Source: a virus. From it: DNA of 64,000 bases. The notes under the pieces are model-generated. The model was not told the DNA's origin. It searched no databases and saw only the letters and a program-made list of their open reading frames with translations. Location of the stretch: positions 1 to 64,000 of the IMG/VR virus record IMGVR_UViG_3300036770_007034, one strand, 5' to 3'. The position numbers and the translations under genes were made by a program. Below are positions 53,338 to 61,563 of the stretch, piece by piece; the stretch's first letter is position 1; every line of letters starts with the position of its first letter.

Positions 53338-54671
53338 ACAAAGACAATAATCTCAGTAATTACAACTGGAAAGATCGTGTGCCCACTTATATCGGCCTCG
53401 ATCAGCTCTCTGAGCAACAACAACACAGGTTGATGCACAGCGACAGCTTCTGCATGTTGCCGTGGATCCACTTACACGCATGGCCCGACGGCAGAGCTTA
53501 TCCGTGCTGTTTAGGTAATGCTTCATTTCCTGTAGGCGACTTCAAACAAAAGTCCATGCGCGAGATCTGGAACGACACAGACATGCGAGAGATGCGTCTG
53601 AACATGTTGAACGATCGTCCGTGCCGCCAATGTAGTGATTGCTATGAGCAAGAGTCTGCTGGATTCGCCAGCATGCGCAACAACTCCAACAAGAACTTTG
53701 GCCAGCACATTGAATTGATTGACGAAACTCTGCCGGATGGATCTTTGCCAGACATGCGCCTGCATTACTGGGACGTGAGATTCTCCAACATCTGCAATCT
53801 CAAATGCCGTAGCTGTGGGTCGATCTTTTCTAGCCGTTGGTATGACGATGATGTCAAGCTCTGGGGCAAAGCTCTGCGGCCTCGTGTACAGTTCGCTGGA
53901 CGTCATGAAGAAGACGTGTGGGAGCAGATGCAAGAACACATTCCACATCTGGACCAGATCTACTTTGCTGGTGGCGAACCTCTGATCATGGAAGAGCATA
54001 ATCGTATCCTCAAGCTGTTGATTGAAAAAGGCAACACCAAAGTCAGATTGATCTATAATACCAATCTCACTGAATTGAAATACAAACGTGAAAGCGTGCT
54101 AGAGCTTTGGAAACATTTTCCACATGTATGCGTAGCTGCCAGCCTTGATGACATGGGTCCGCGAGCCGAAGTCATACGGTCGGGCACTGACTGGGCACAA
54201 GTAGAACAAAACATCCGCGATCTCAAACGCGAGTGCCCACATATAGATTTCATGATCTCTCCTACTTTGAGCATGATGAACATCTGGCACTTCGTTGATT
54301 TTCACAAGTACATGATCGAGCAAGGATTCATCGAACCCAAGGATCTCAATGTGAACATCCTTCAAGGACCACGTGGCTATCGCATAGACATGTTGCCAGC
54401 AGACATAAAGCAACGATTCCGCGCCCAGTTCGAAGAACACATTGAATGGCTGCAGGACAAGGATCCTATCCATCGAGCCATCGGCGGGTTTGAAGCTGCC
54501 ATAAACTTCATGATGGCGCAGGACAACAGCGAATTGCTACCGGAGTTCTGGGAAACAGTGAATGAACTGGACTGGGCCCGCAGTGAATCATTGCTAGAAG
54601 TGGTGCCAGAACTTGAAGAGATTGTGCAATATCGTCCAGCATCCACTAGGATACCTCTCAAGAAAAAATGA
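53334..54671 (+). CDS. Twitch-domain radical SAM protein 3
   Basis: Frame open from 53319; ATG at 53334 (ATGA overlap with the previous stop) is preferred. About 445 residues. The N-terminal twitch region has Cys40 (FCMLPWIHLHAW), Cys58/59 (YPCCLGN), then FKQKSMREIWND, and Cys97/100/103 (CRQCSDCYEQE). SAM cluster Cys154/158/161 (SNICNLKCRSC), FAGGEPLI. This is the second subtype of the array (CxLPW...CCL), distinct from proteins 1 and 2. Substrate unknown; the twitch cluster suggests a bound substrate or peptide close to the auxiliary cluster. Confidence 0.88.
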   Translation: MNKDNNLSNYNWKDRVPTYIGLDQLSEQQQHRLMHSDSFCMLPWIHLHAWPDGRAYPCCLGNASFPVGDFKQKSMREIWNDTDMREMRLNMLNDRPCRQCSDCYEQESAGFASMRNNSNKNFGQHIELIDETLPDGSLPDMRLHYWDVRFSNICNLKCRSCGSIFSSRWYDDDVKLWGKALRPRVQFAGRHEEDVWEQMQEHIPHLDQIYFAGGEPLIMEEHNRILKLLIEKGNTKVRLIYNTNLTELKYKRESVLELWKHFPHVCVAASLDDMGPRAEVIRSGTDWAQVEQNIRDLKRECPHIDFMISPTLSMMNIWHFVDFHKYMIEQGFIEPKDLNVNILQGPRGYRIDMLPADIKQRFRAQFEEHIEWLQDKDPIHRAIGGFEAAINFMMAQDNSELLPEFWETVNELDWARSESLLEVVPELEEIVQYRPASTRIPLKKK

Positions 54672-55879
54672 AAATACCCCACGATAAATTCTGTGTGTTG
54701 CCTTGGGTCAGCTTAGAGGCCAGTCCCATTGGTACAGTGAGACCTTGCTGTCTGGCCATAGACGAGATAGTGGACGATCAAGGAGAAAAATTCCGCCTGG
54801 CAGGATCTTCGTTTGATGCCATACAGAACAGTCAGCACATGACTACCCTTCGGCAGGAGTTCCTTGATGGTAAACAGCCGCAGACTTGTCGCAGATGCTG
54901 GCAAGAAGAACGAGCTGGTCGCACATCAAAGCGTATGCATACATTAGATCGTCTCAAGCATATGATAGATGATCGTCCATGGACCCAGGATGCCAAACCC
55001 TTGATGTTCTTAGATCTCAAGCTAGGCAACATCTGCAATCTCAAGTGCCGTATTTGCGGGTCGTGGTCTAGTTCTACATTCGCTACAGAAGAACTGAATT
55101 TTATCATCGATCGCGAAGAAAAGAAAACGAGTTTTCATTATCAGATGTTGCGTGATGGTGCTTGGCCCCGCAACAGCGATAACTTCTGGCATCAGCTAGA
55201 TTCTGCCATGAGCGAAGTGCGCTACATTGAGTTCACTGGCGGCGAACCTTTTATGATCCGTGAGCACTTTGATCTTCTGCGCAGACTAGTGGATCGAGGA
55301 TATGCGCATCAGATAGAAATACACTACAATACCAACGGCACACAGTACCCTGCTGAAGCCGAAGATATCTGGCGCCATTTCCGGCACGTGGAGATAGCAT
55401 TCTCTATTGACGATGTGGGAGAGAGGTTTGAATACCAGCGTACCAATGCCGGCTGGGCGGAAGTGAATGAAAACATAGAACTCTTCCGTCGCATGAGATC
55501 ACGCAATCGCAATATCACTCTGCAGGTGTGCTGTACAATCAACGTGTTCAATGTGATGTATCTCGAAGATGTGGCTAACTGGATAGTCGAACAAGACTTT
55601 GATTTCATCTACTGGAACATGCTACATGATGCCTATTACTTCAGCATCGGAACTCTGCCAGAAAAGGCCAAACGTCTGGCCCAGCAGAGATTAGAACAAG
55701 CTCGCATACCAGAACAGTTCCGCGACGAATTTGCCAGGATCATTGACTTTATGAACAACGGTGTGAGTCTAGATGGCAAGCTGTTGCGCATCAAAGCCCA
55801 AGACCTTGATTTCAAAAGGAAAGAGAGTCTGTCTACCGTGATGCCTGAACTGGCATCTTCCATAGACTATGAAGCCTGA
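54668..55879 (+). CDS. Twitch-domain radical SAM protein 4
   Basis: A 403-residue paralogue of protein 3. Cys9 (FCVLPWVSLEASP), Cys27/28 (RPCCLAID), Cys74/77 (CRRCWQEE) form the twitch set; SAM cluster Cys123/127/130 (GNICNLKCRIC); FTGGEPFM. The middle carries IEIHYNTNGTQYP and VEIAFSIDDVGERFEYQR, the strand order of the radical SAM barrel. It starts by ATGA overlap with protein 3. Confidence 0.88.
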   Translation: MKIPHDKFCVLPWVSLEASPIGTVRPCCLAIDEIVDDQGEKFRLAGSSFDAIQNSQHMTTLRQEFLDGKQPQTCRRCWQEERAGRTSKRMHTLDRLKHMIDDRPWTQDAKPLMFLDLKLGNICNLKCRICGSWSSSTFATEELNFIIDREEKKTSFHYQMLRDGAWPRNSDNFWHQLDSAMSEVRYIEFTGGEPFMIREHFDLLRRLVDRGYAHQIEIHYNTNGTQYPAEAEDIWRHFRHVEIAFSIDDVGERFEYQRTNAGWAEVNENIELFRRMRSRNRNITLQVCCTINVFNVMYLEDVANWIVEQDFDFIYWNMLHDAYYFSIGTLPEKAKRLAQQRLEQARIPEQFRDEFARIIDFMNNGVSLDGKLLRIKAQDLDFKRKESLSTVMPELASSIDYEA

Positions 55880-57164
55880 CACACTATGTATGGCTCCCTG
55901 GACTCACACTTATCTGAGTCCTCAGACCGAGCGCCGTATGTGCTGTGCCAGCCGCGAGCCTGCGCAGAACTTCCAGCAGTACATTGATACCAAGGCCGGC
56001 ACGGGTCAATATATCCCCATCACCTTAGAAGAACATTGGAACGGCGATCACATGCGATCGGTGCGCAGGCGTATGATGGCAGGAGAGACTTTACCAGAGT
56101 GCGATGTGTGCAATAGTAAATTATTGAACACCGATGTGTACCGCAGTTATTTCAATGGGTTGTTTGGACACAAGTATGAAGAAGCCATGCGCCAGACCGA
56201 TCTAGATGGGCGCACTGACATGAAGCCGGTGAGCTGGGACTATCGCTTCTCGAATCTCTGCAATTTCAAATGTCGTATGTGCGGCGATATGTTGAGCAGT
56301 AGTTGGGAAAGCGAACAGCGCCAACACAACATGATCAACTGGGCGGATCCCAAAAACAATTGGATGATTCCGTCAGTGCGTCGTGAAATAAGTAAGTTCC
56401 AAGACACCCAGATCGAAGCTGAGTTTGCAGAAGCAGTGGAAGAACACCGTGTGGAAGAGATCTACTGGGTAGGCGGAGAACCGCTAATGTATGAGCAACA
56501 CTGGCGATACATGCGACGTATCGTCGAGCTGGGCGATGGACCAAGACTATATGCTAGATATAATACTAATCTCAGTCGCGTGGATTATCGTGGCGTCAAT
56601 CTTTATAGTGATATCCTTCGACATGTTAGGGACTGGCAGATCTGCGCCAGTCTCGACGGCACAGGAGCCACAGGAGAATACATCCGTACTGGACTTGACT
56701 ATGATCAATGGCGAGAAAACTTTGCCCGAGGACTGGACATATCCCGCCATCGTAGGCAGATGCGCATCGACTTCACACTCACTCTACCTGGACTATTTGA
56801 AGTGGGAAGAATACAAGAACTCGCCGACGAATTCCAAGTCGACATCCTAGCCAAGGTGATCTTTGCTTTCAGTCCAGATATCGTCATGAGTCCTTTGGCC
56901 TTGCCTAGGTCAGTGCTAGATCGCAAGATCGACGAAGTACTCCGATCAGTATCTAGTCCGGCACTGCGAGATGTATTGGTGCAACTGAAGAATCGTCCCA
57001 CGTTTGAGGAACAATGGCCGGATCAATGGAAAGCAGGCTTGATCAAAGGAAAGCAACGCATAAAAACTCTCGAAAGCATACGTTCAGATACATACACATT
57101 CGAAGATATAATAAAGGAAGATACAGACATCTATGAGTGGTGGCAAAATATTAGATCAGATTGA
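55869..57164 (+). CDS. Twitch-domain radical SAM protein 5
   Basis: A 431-residue protein of the same subtype as 3 and 4. Cys7 (LCMAPWTHTYLSP), Cys25/26 (RRMCCAS), Cys78/81 (CDVCNSK); SAM cluster Cys131/135/138 (SNLCNFKCRMC); WVGGEPLM. Its last 30 bases overlap the next gene. A nested +1-frame ORF with a membrane segment lies at 56491-56850. Confidence 0.88.
   Translation: MKPDTLCMAPWTHTYLSPQTERRMCCASREPAQNFQQYIDTKAGTGQYIPITLEEHWNGDHMRSVRRRMMAGETLPECDVCNSKLLNTDVYRSYFNGLFGHKYEEAMRQTDLDGRTDMKPVSWDYRFSNLCNFKCRMCGDMLSSSWESEQRQHNMINWADPKNNWMIPSVRREISKFQDTQIEAEFAEAVEEHRVEEIYWVGGEPLMYEQHWRYMRRIVELGDGPRLYARYNTNLSRVDYRGVNLYSDILRHVRDWQICASLDGTGATGEYIRTGLDYDQWRENFARGLDISRHRRQMRIDFTLTLPGLFEVGRIQELADEFQVDILAKVIFAFSPDIVMSPLALPRSVLDRKIDEVLRSVSSPALRDVLVQLKNRPTFEEQWPDQWKAGLIKGKQRIKTLESIRSDTYTFEDIIKEDTDIYEWWQNIRSD
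56491..56850 (+). CDS. Candidate nested gene C: 119-residue single-pass membrane protein
   Basis: In the +1 frame of radical SAM protein 5. One strong hydrophobic segment at about residues 21-44 (MLDIILISVAWIIVASIFIV) follows a polar N-terminus; the rest is polar and acidic. The only upstream GGAG is 12 bases from the ATG, so the start is weakly supported. Host codons under the segment are T-rich (18 of 32). Weaker than nested genes A and D. Confidence 0.22.
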   Translation: MSNTGDTCDVSSSWAMDQDYMLDIILISVAWIIVASIFIVISFDMLGTGRSAPVSTAQEPQENTSVLDLTMINGEKTLPEDWTYPAIVGRCASTSHSLYLDYLKWEEYKNSPTNSKSTS

Positions 57165-58227
57165 GATCGAACTCAGGGATTTTGATACCAAATCAAAATC
57201 CAAGATCTATATCAATGTTTATGAAAACACTTTGTCAGAAAAGTGGCTGTCTTCTCTTGATGTACTGCTGAAAAATCAGTACCATCTGGAAAAAAATTAT
57301 TGTTTTTTTGGCTTCGCCGACAACAAAAGAGATGGCGAATATATCTTGGATGCTGTAAATTCCAGCATCGACGCTATCAATCGGGCCGACATTGGCTACC
57401 ACATCGACGATCATTTTGACTTGTCTACCACGCTGTATGATGGGCCCGTGGGGGAAGGTCTTCCTGGACTGAAACTCATCCATGATCGTATGAATTGGCT
57501 GCATAGGTATTTCGAAGATCTACAAGGAGTGAGCGGCCAGATATCTCAGTTCGCAAAAAAAGCTGATCCAGCAACACAATGGCACATCCGTCAACTCAAT
57601 TTGTTGTGCCATGAGTTTGAATCCTGGGCACTGAGTTATAGGAACAAGATAGTGGCTCCGCAATGGCAACGACCCAGCCAACTGATGTGTTGGCTGAACG
57701 CCCCGAGATTTGTGTTAGAACAAGACGACTATGAATTATTTGGCATTGACACTATAAACAGGCCGCTGGGCGGAGTATTTGTCGGCGTCAACAAAGCCAT
57801 CGGTAAACACCACTGGGAAGTGTTCAATGACGAAGGACGCGACAGCAGGATAGATGAATTGGTATCTACTACGCTGAGGAGCCAGACCGAAGCTGCCGGA
57901 GATTTTGACATCGAATGGGCAAACAATCCCGGCGAATTCAAATGGCAGAAAATCAAGATCGCAGAATTCCGTCAGTGGCTGATAGACAACGGCTTCGACC
58001 CCGAAGACAAGAGCCTCACGATAGGTCATCCGCAAGTGGGGCAAGTCAACTTAGAGCGCAGTTTCAAAACCACAGATTACACGACCATATGGAACACGCT
58101 CAATCAACAGTTGGACGTATGGTCGATCAAGACCAGCAATAATTATGCGGTCTATGATTATCATTGGAGCGACCCTGATTTTCAACAACGACAGATCGAT
58201 ATATTATCAAAAGGAAGACAATCATGA
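57133..58227 (+). CDS. Unrecognised 364-residue protein
   Basis: MSGGKILDQIEIELRDFDTK; YINVYENTLSEKWLSSLDVL; a middle part with HDRMNWLHRYFEDLQGVSGQ; MCWLNAPRFVLEQDDYELFG; GGVFVGVNKAIGKHHWEVFN; and a C-terminal NNYAVYDYHWSDPDFQQR. Soluble, mixed alpha/beta, no obvious active-site motif, though conserved-looking Trp, His and Asp occur in the second half. I have a weak memory of similar proteins beside twitch radical SAM genes in marine viruses. It overlaps the preceding gene by 32 bases and the 33-residue peptide gene by four, so it belongs to the same operon. Confidence 0.75.
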   Translation: MSGGKILDQIEIELRDFDTKSKSKIYINVYENTLSEKWLSSLDVLLKNQYHLEKNYCFFGFADNKRDGEYILDAVNSSIDAINRADIGYHIDDHFDLSTTLYDGPVGEGLPGLKLIHDRMNWLHRYFEDLQGVSGQISQFAKKADPATQWHIRQLNLLCHEFESWALSYRNKIVAPQWQRPSQLMCWLNAPRFVLEQDDYELFGIDTINRPLGGVFVGVNKAIGKHHWEVFNDEGRDSRIDELVSTTLRSQTEAAGDFDIEWANNPGEFKWQKIKIAEFRQWLIDNGFDPEDKSLTIGHPQVGQVNLERSFKTTDYTTIWNTLNQQLDVWSIKTSNNYAVYDYHWSDPDFQQRQIDILSKGRQS

Positions 58228-58325
58228 AATGGATACGCAATCTTATAAACAAAATCAAGTTAGAAATACGCTATCGCAAGAAGCTAAAAGAACTGCGCAA
58301 ACGAGATCCTTTTATCTATAAATGA
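58224..58325 (+). CDS. 33-residue highly basic peptide
   Basis: Reads MKWIRNLINKIKLEIRYRKK and ends KRDPFIYK. About a third of the residues are Lys or Arg, and the N-terminal half could form an amphipathic helix. AGGAAG precedes the ATG, the start overlaps the previous stop by ATGA, and the stop overlaps the carbamoyltransferase ATG. I recall small proteins ending RDPFIYK in marine myoviruses. Could be a membrane-binding peptide, a nucleic-acid binder or even a substrate of the radical SAM enzymes; none of these is shown. Confidence 0.65.
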   Translation: MKWIRNLINKIKLEIRYRKKLKELRKRDPFIYK

Positions 58326-59806
58326 AACACATACTAGGTATCAGTGCTGGGTTCCATGACGCGGCTGTGAGTGTGGTACGCGAAGATGGAGAGATCGTTT
58401 TCGCTGGGCATTCTGAACGCTACAGCAAGATCAAGAATGATCCCACGATACATCCTGATCTCTTGAAGGAATGTTGCGATTATGAGTTTGACACCGTGGC
58501 GTTCTACGAGCGTCCGTGGATGCACAACTATCAGCAATGGCGTAGTGGACAAAAGGCCTATGGTTCCTGGACTACCCGCCAAGCTATCCGTCAGCATCTA
58601 GGCGAGTGGTATCAACATCCTGCACGCCGAGAAGTCAGCTTCCGGCATCATCTCAGCCATGCTGCCGCAGGATTCCAGACGAGTACATTTGACAATGCCG
58701 CTGTTGTAGTGATCGATGCCATTGGAGAGATGGATACTATCTCCATCTATTCTGCCGGATACTCACACGACGGCAACGCTCAATATAATCTCGTATGGCG
58801 TCAAGGATACCCACACAGCATTGGGTTGTTTTACTCAGCGATAACAAAAGCCGTGGGACTCAAACCCATGGAGGAAGAATACATCACCATGGGCATGGCT
58901 GCTTATGGTACCGACCTTGGCACTGCCTGGATGCGAGATCAGTTTGTCGAGGATGTTGAAACAGCCCGGTTCAAACAAAACTTGCACATCGGATTTGACG
59001 AATACGATCTGAGTTTCACCCATGCCGAAGACATTGCCGCGTCTGCACAAAGACTCACAGAAGAGCTGATCATGAACATCATACGTCGAGCCAGGCAAAT
59101 GATCAACAGCGACAATCTCGTCTACATGGGAGGTGTAGCACTCAACTGTGTAGCGAACACTAGACTAGGACAGATATATGACAAAATATGGATCATGCCG
59201 AACCCGGGCGATGCGGGTTCCAGCCTTGGCGCAGCCGCGCTGGCTTACAGGAAACGGCTTTGCTGGCGCGATGCTTTTCTTGGCCACGATATTGCTGGCC
59301 CTTACCCTGTTCGCGACATTCTTGATCGTCTTATTACCCATCGCATTGTTGGTGTGGCTAGTGGGCGTAGTGAATTCGGTCCACGAGCACTTGGAAACCG
59401 AAGTTTATTGGCCGATCCCCGAGGACCAGACATCAAAGATCGAGTCAACGAAATCAAAAGACGACAAAAATTCCGTCCCTTCGCACCCGTCATACTAGAA
59501 GAAGTGGCTGATGATTATTTTGAAATGCCCCAAGGTTGGGCACGTAGTGATTACATGCAGATGGTAGCCAGAGTACGCAGACCGGATCTTTATCCTGCTA
59601 TCACACATGCAGATGGTACAGCCCGAGTACAGACCGTCCCTCCAGGAGATAGTGGTATCCGTAGATTACTCGAAGAGTGGTATGTACTGACAGGATGTCC
59701 AATGTTGCTCAATACTTCGTTGAACATTCGAGGCGAACCCATGGTCGATGATCGTGCTGATGCTGATCGATTTGAAAAACTATATGGCGTGGCCGTCTGT
59801 AGCTAA
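58322..59806 (+). CDS. NodU/CmcH-type carbamoyltransferase
   Basis: A 494-residue enzyme predicted to transfer carbamoyl from carbamoyl phosphate via carbamoyl-AMP to a hydroxyl, usually on a sugar or antibiotic. Evidence: LGISAGFHDAAVSVV with His12 at the N-terminus, HHLSHAAAGF (His109/110/113), NPGDAGSSLGAAALAY, and the YrdC-like C-terminal block SEFGPRALGNRSLLADPRG and RRQKFRPFAPVI. Cellular relatives have about 550-600 residues; this compact form lacks some loop sequence. Its end overlaps the convergent SGNH gene by 27 bases. A hydrophobic ORF is nested at 59178-59498. Confidence 0.93.
   Translation: MKHILGISAGFHDAAVSVVREDGEIVFAGHSERYSKIKNDPTIHPDLLKECCDYEFDTVAFYERPWMHNYQQWRSGQKAYGSWTTRQAIRQHLGEWYQHPARREVSFRHHLSHAAAGFQTSTFDNAAVVVIDAIGEMDTISIYSAGYSHDGNAQYNLVWRQGYPHSIGLFYSAITKAVGLKPMEEEYITMGMAAYGTDLGTAWMRDQFVEDVETARFKQNLHIGFDEYDLSFTHAEDIAASAQRLTEELIMNIIRRARQMINSDNLVYMGGVALNCVANTRLGQIYDKIWIMPNPGDAGSSLGAAALAYRKRLCWRDAFLGHDIAGPYPVRDILDRLITHRIVGVASGRSEFGPRALGNRSLLADPRGPDIKDRVNEIKRRQKFRPFAPVILEEVADDYFEMPQGWARSDYMQMVARVRRPDLYPAITHADGTARVQTVPPGDSGIRRLLEEWYVLTGCPMLLNTSLNIRGEPMVDDRADADRFEKLYGVAVCS
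59178..59498 (+). CDS. Candidate nested gene D: 106-residue membrane protein
   Basis: In the +1 frame of the carbamoyltransferase. AGGA (59167-59170) lies seven bases before the ATG. A 34-residue hydrophobic stretch at about 31-64 (MLFLATILLALTLFATFLIV and onward) is followed by a charged, Ser/Lys-rich tail of about 40 residues (TSKIESTKSKDDKNS). Of the 32 carbamoyltransferase codons beneath the hydrophobic part, 22 end in T and none in A, and all five Ile codons are ATT, unlike nearby sequence where ATC and ATA are common. This is the strongest codon-bias case of the four. Confidence 0.4.
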   Translation: MTKYGSCRTRAMRVPALAQPRWLTGNGFAGAMLFLATILLALTLFATFLIVLLPIALLVWLVGVVNSVHEHLETEVYWPIPEDQTSKIESTKSKDDKNSVPSHPSY

Positions 59807-60535
59807 TTGTTTTTCTGTCAGATACGGAATAAGATAATCCCGAGTCCAATGCAAGTATCCTGCAGGATTAGGATGACCATCGATTTCTTGCATGTTTGAT
59901 GCCCTAGCAACATCGCCTAAATAATCAATTTTGTCGATCATGGATTTTATGTTGGCACCGATAGAAACTTGACATAGATCTGGTGTAGGATCCATCCAGC
60001 TAGTAAAAATAAATTGGAATTTTTTCTGCTTCAAGTAAGATTCTAGTGCGATAATTTTCAAACAACTTTCATATATCTGAGCTGTTGGGGAAATAATTTT
60101 TTTGTACTGACGACAAAGTTTATCTATTTCCGAATTACCGTCGACTTGATTGAAGATAGACATAGTCGACCATACATCGTCGAACCTATAAGCTCCCATA
60201 TGATGCCAATCATGTACTATTTCTTTTTCAGTGATCACATCTGTTCTTGTAAGGCCAGACCACATCACGATTACTAGAGTATCATCGGGGTTGATTTCAC
60301 GATTAGTTTCAATTTCATTGATTACGCTATTGAAGATGTGATTGCTTCCGGCTCCGCTTTGGCTGCAATCATATACTTCGTCAAAGTTTGCTAAGTCTCT
60401 AAGATAGTAGGGCCAACTGCAAGCCACTGAATCATGATTATTGAAAGTAAAACTACATCCACTGACCAAAAGTTTTCTATACTTTGATTGATGGGTCGGT
60501 GCGAAGTCTCTCTGAATAATTCTTTTTTTCGCCAT
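59780..60535 (-). CDS. SGNH-hydrolase-like esterase
   Basis: Start MAKKRIIQRDFAPTHQSKYR at 60535 (TAATG overlap with the amidinotransferase stop); about 251 residues. The catalytic set is visible: Ser28 in VSGCSFTF, Gly/Asn in SGAGSNHIF (Asn65), and Asp219-x-His221 in DGHPNPAGY. SGNH enzymes deacylate or acylate sugars and lipids; in this context a tailoring role on a glycan is plausible. It converges on the carbamoyltransferase with a 27-base overlap. No signal peptide. Confidence 0.8.
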   Translation of the reverse strand: MAKKRIIQRDFAPTHQSKYRKLLVSGCSFTFNNHDSVACSWPYYLRDLANFDEVYDCSQSGAGSNHIFNSVINEIETNREINPDDTLVIVMWSGLTRTDVITEKEIVHDWHHMGAYRFDDVWSTMSIFNQVDGNSEIDKLCRQYKKIISPTAQIYESCLKIIALESYLKQKKFQFIFTSWMDPTPDLCQVSIGANIKSMIDKIDYLGDVARASNMQEIDGHPNPAGYLHWTRDYLIPYLTEKQLATDGHAI

Positions 60536-61563
60536 TATAGATAAGACTCTAAACCACCGCGTCGTCTGACGTCTTGGGTGCAACAACTGATACCGCCGTC
60601 CCAGAAATAACTGTGCCGCAGTTCGCAGATGATGGGCTCTATCTTGTGCTTTTTACAGAATTCAAAAACATCTCGATTATAAGCACTGAAAATCACATTC
60701 TGCTCATCTAGCACTAGGCAGTTGACATCAAACACTGTTTCAGAAACAAAACCTGTCCATTTATTGAGATAGGTATCAACAAACTCGGCGAATTGTGGAG
60801 TAGGTGTCTGTCCTTGTACATACCATCGACCGTTGAAGTTTTCTTCTTTGAACTTACCTACTTCCATGGCTGCCCATATACTCGAATCCCAAATCTTCAA
60901 TACTTCCCATCCGGGAAAGTCTGCGGCAAGATCTAGATTCACATCGTGTTTGCTGGACAGGATTACACCGGGTTTGAGGATGGCAAACACCGCATCTCCA
61001 TGTCCATCTGTGACTGCTTCATGTATGCGATACTCGGGTCCGAGCACATTGTCTACTATCCAGCGACTCTGATCCGGGCGCAAAAATTCACTGTTGTCAA
61101 AAAATACATCTCTGCCAACTCTGACTATGCAACTGGCACTGGCCCCATTTAGAATACAATCAGCATCGTAGTCATCTCCATGCGGACTGATCACTGAATC
61201 GCCGTAGGATGAGCAGATGTCATTGAGTTCTGACACTGGCAAGACTCTTAGGAGTTTTTGTCCCAGTGTTATCTGCCAATCTCTCGGAGTCAACGGAGGC
61301 AGAGGTGCCTCATGTCCTTGGGTCTGCCATTCTTGGAATTGATGGATATCCGGCAAAAAAGGTCTACGCACCACAGATCCGTATGACTCTATGGTCTTTT
61401 GTAAGTTATCGAGATCTTCGGCGGTCTCGGATAGTATCTGCTGTAGCTGATTCTTGACCTGTGCATCATTGATGAAATCAAAATACTCGGGCTCGTAAGC
61501 ACGTCCTACGATAACTTCTTCCAATGGTTGCCAGCTGGTATAACTGTTTACGATATTTTGCAT
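60535..61563 (-). CDS. Amidinotransferase (glycine/inosamine amidinotransferase family)
   Basis: A 342-residue enzyme that should move an amidino group from arginine to an amine. The N-terminus SWQPLEEVIVGRAYEPEYF is typical; catalytic His188 is in DGHGDAVFAI; the C-terminal nucleophile is Cys327 in GGISCCTQDVRRRG, aligning with the active Cys of mitochondrial AGAT (HCWTxDVRRRG). Related enzymes make guanidinoacetate or streptomycin guanidino-sugars. It lies between the SGNH hydrolase and a GT10-like gene, overlapping both, so a guanidinylated sugar is a reasonable guess for the product. Confidence 0.92.
   Translation of the reverse strand: MQNIVNSYTSWQPLEEVIVGRAYEPEYFDFINDAQVKNQLQQILSETAEDLDNLQKTIESYGSVVRRPFLPDIHQFQEWQTQGHEAPLPPLTPRDWQITLGQKLLRVLPVSELNDICSSYGDSVISPHGDDYDADCILNGASASCIVRVGRDVFFDNSEFLRPDQSRWIVDNVLGPEYRIHEAVTDGHGDAVFAILKPGVILSSKHDVNLDLAADFPGWEVLKIWDSSIWAAMEVGKFKEENFNGRWYVQGQTPTPQFAEFVDTYLNKWTGFVSETVFDVNCLVLDEQNVIFSAYNRDVFEFCKKHKIEPIICELRHSYFWDGGISCCTQDVRRRGGLESYL

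Noticed and set aside
58316-58323. TATAAATG as a late promoter before the carbamoyltransferase
   Set aside because: Seven of eight bases match, but it encodes the conserved-looking YK end of the small peptide and overlaps the next ATG, leaving no room for a transcript start.
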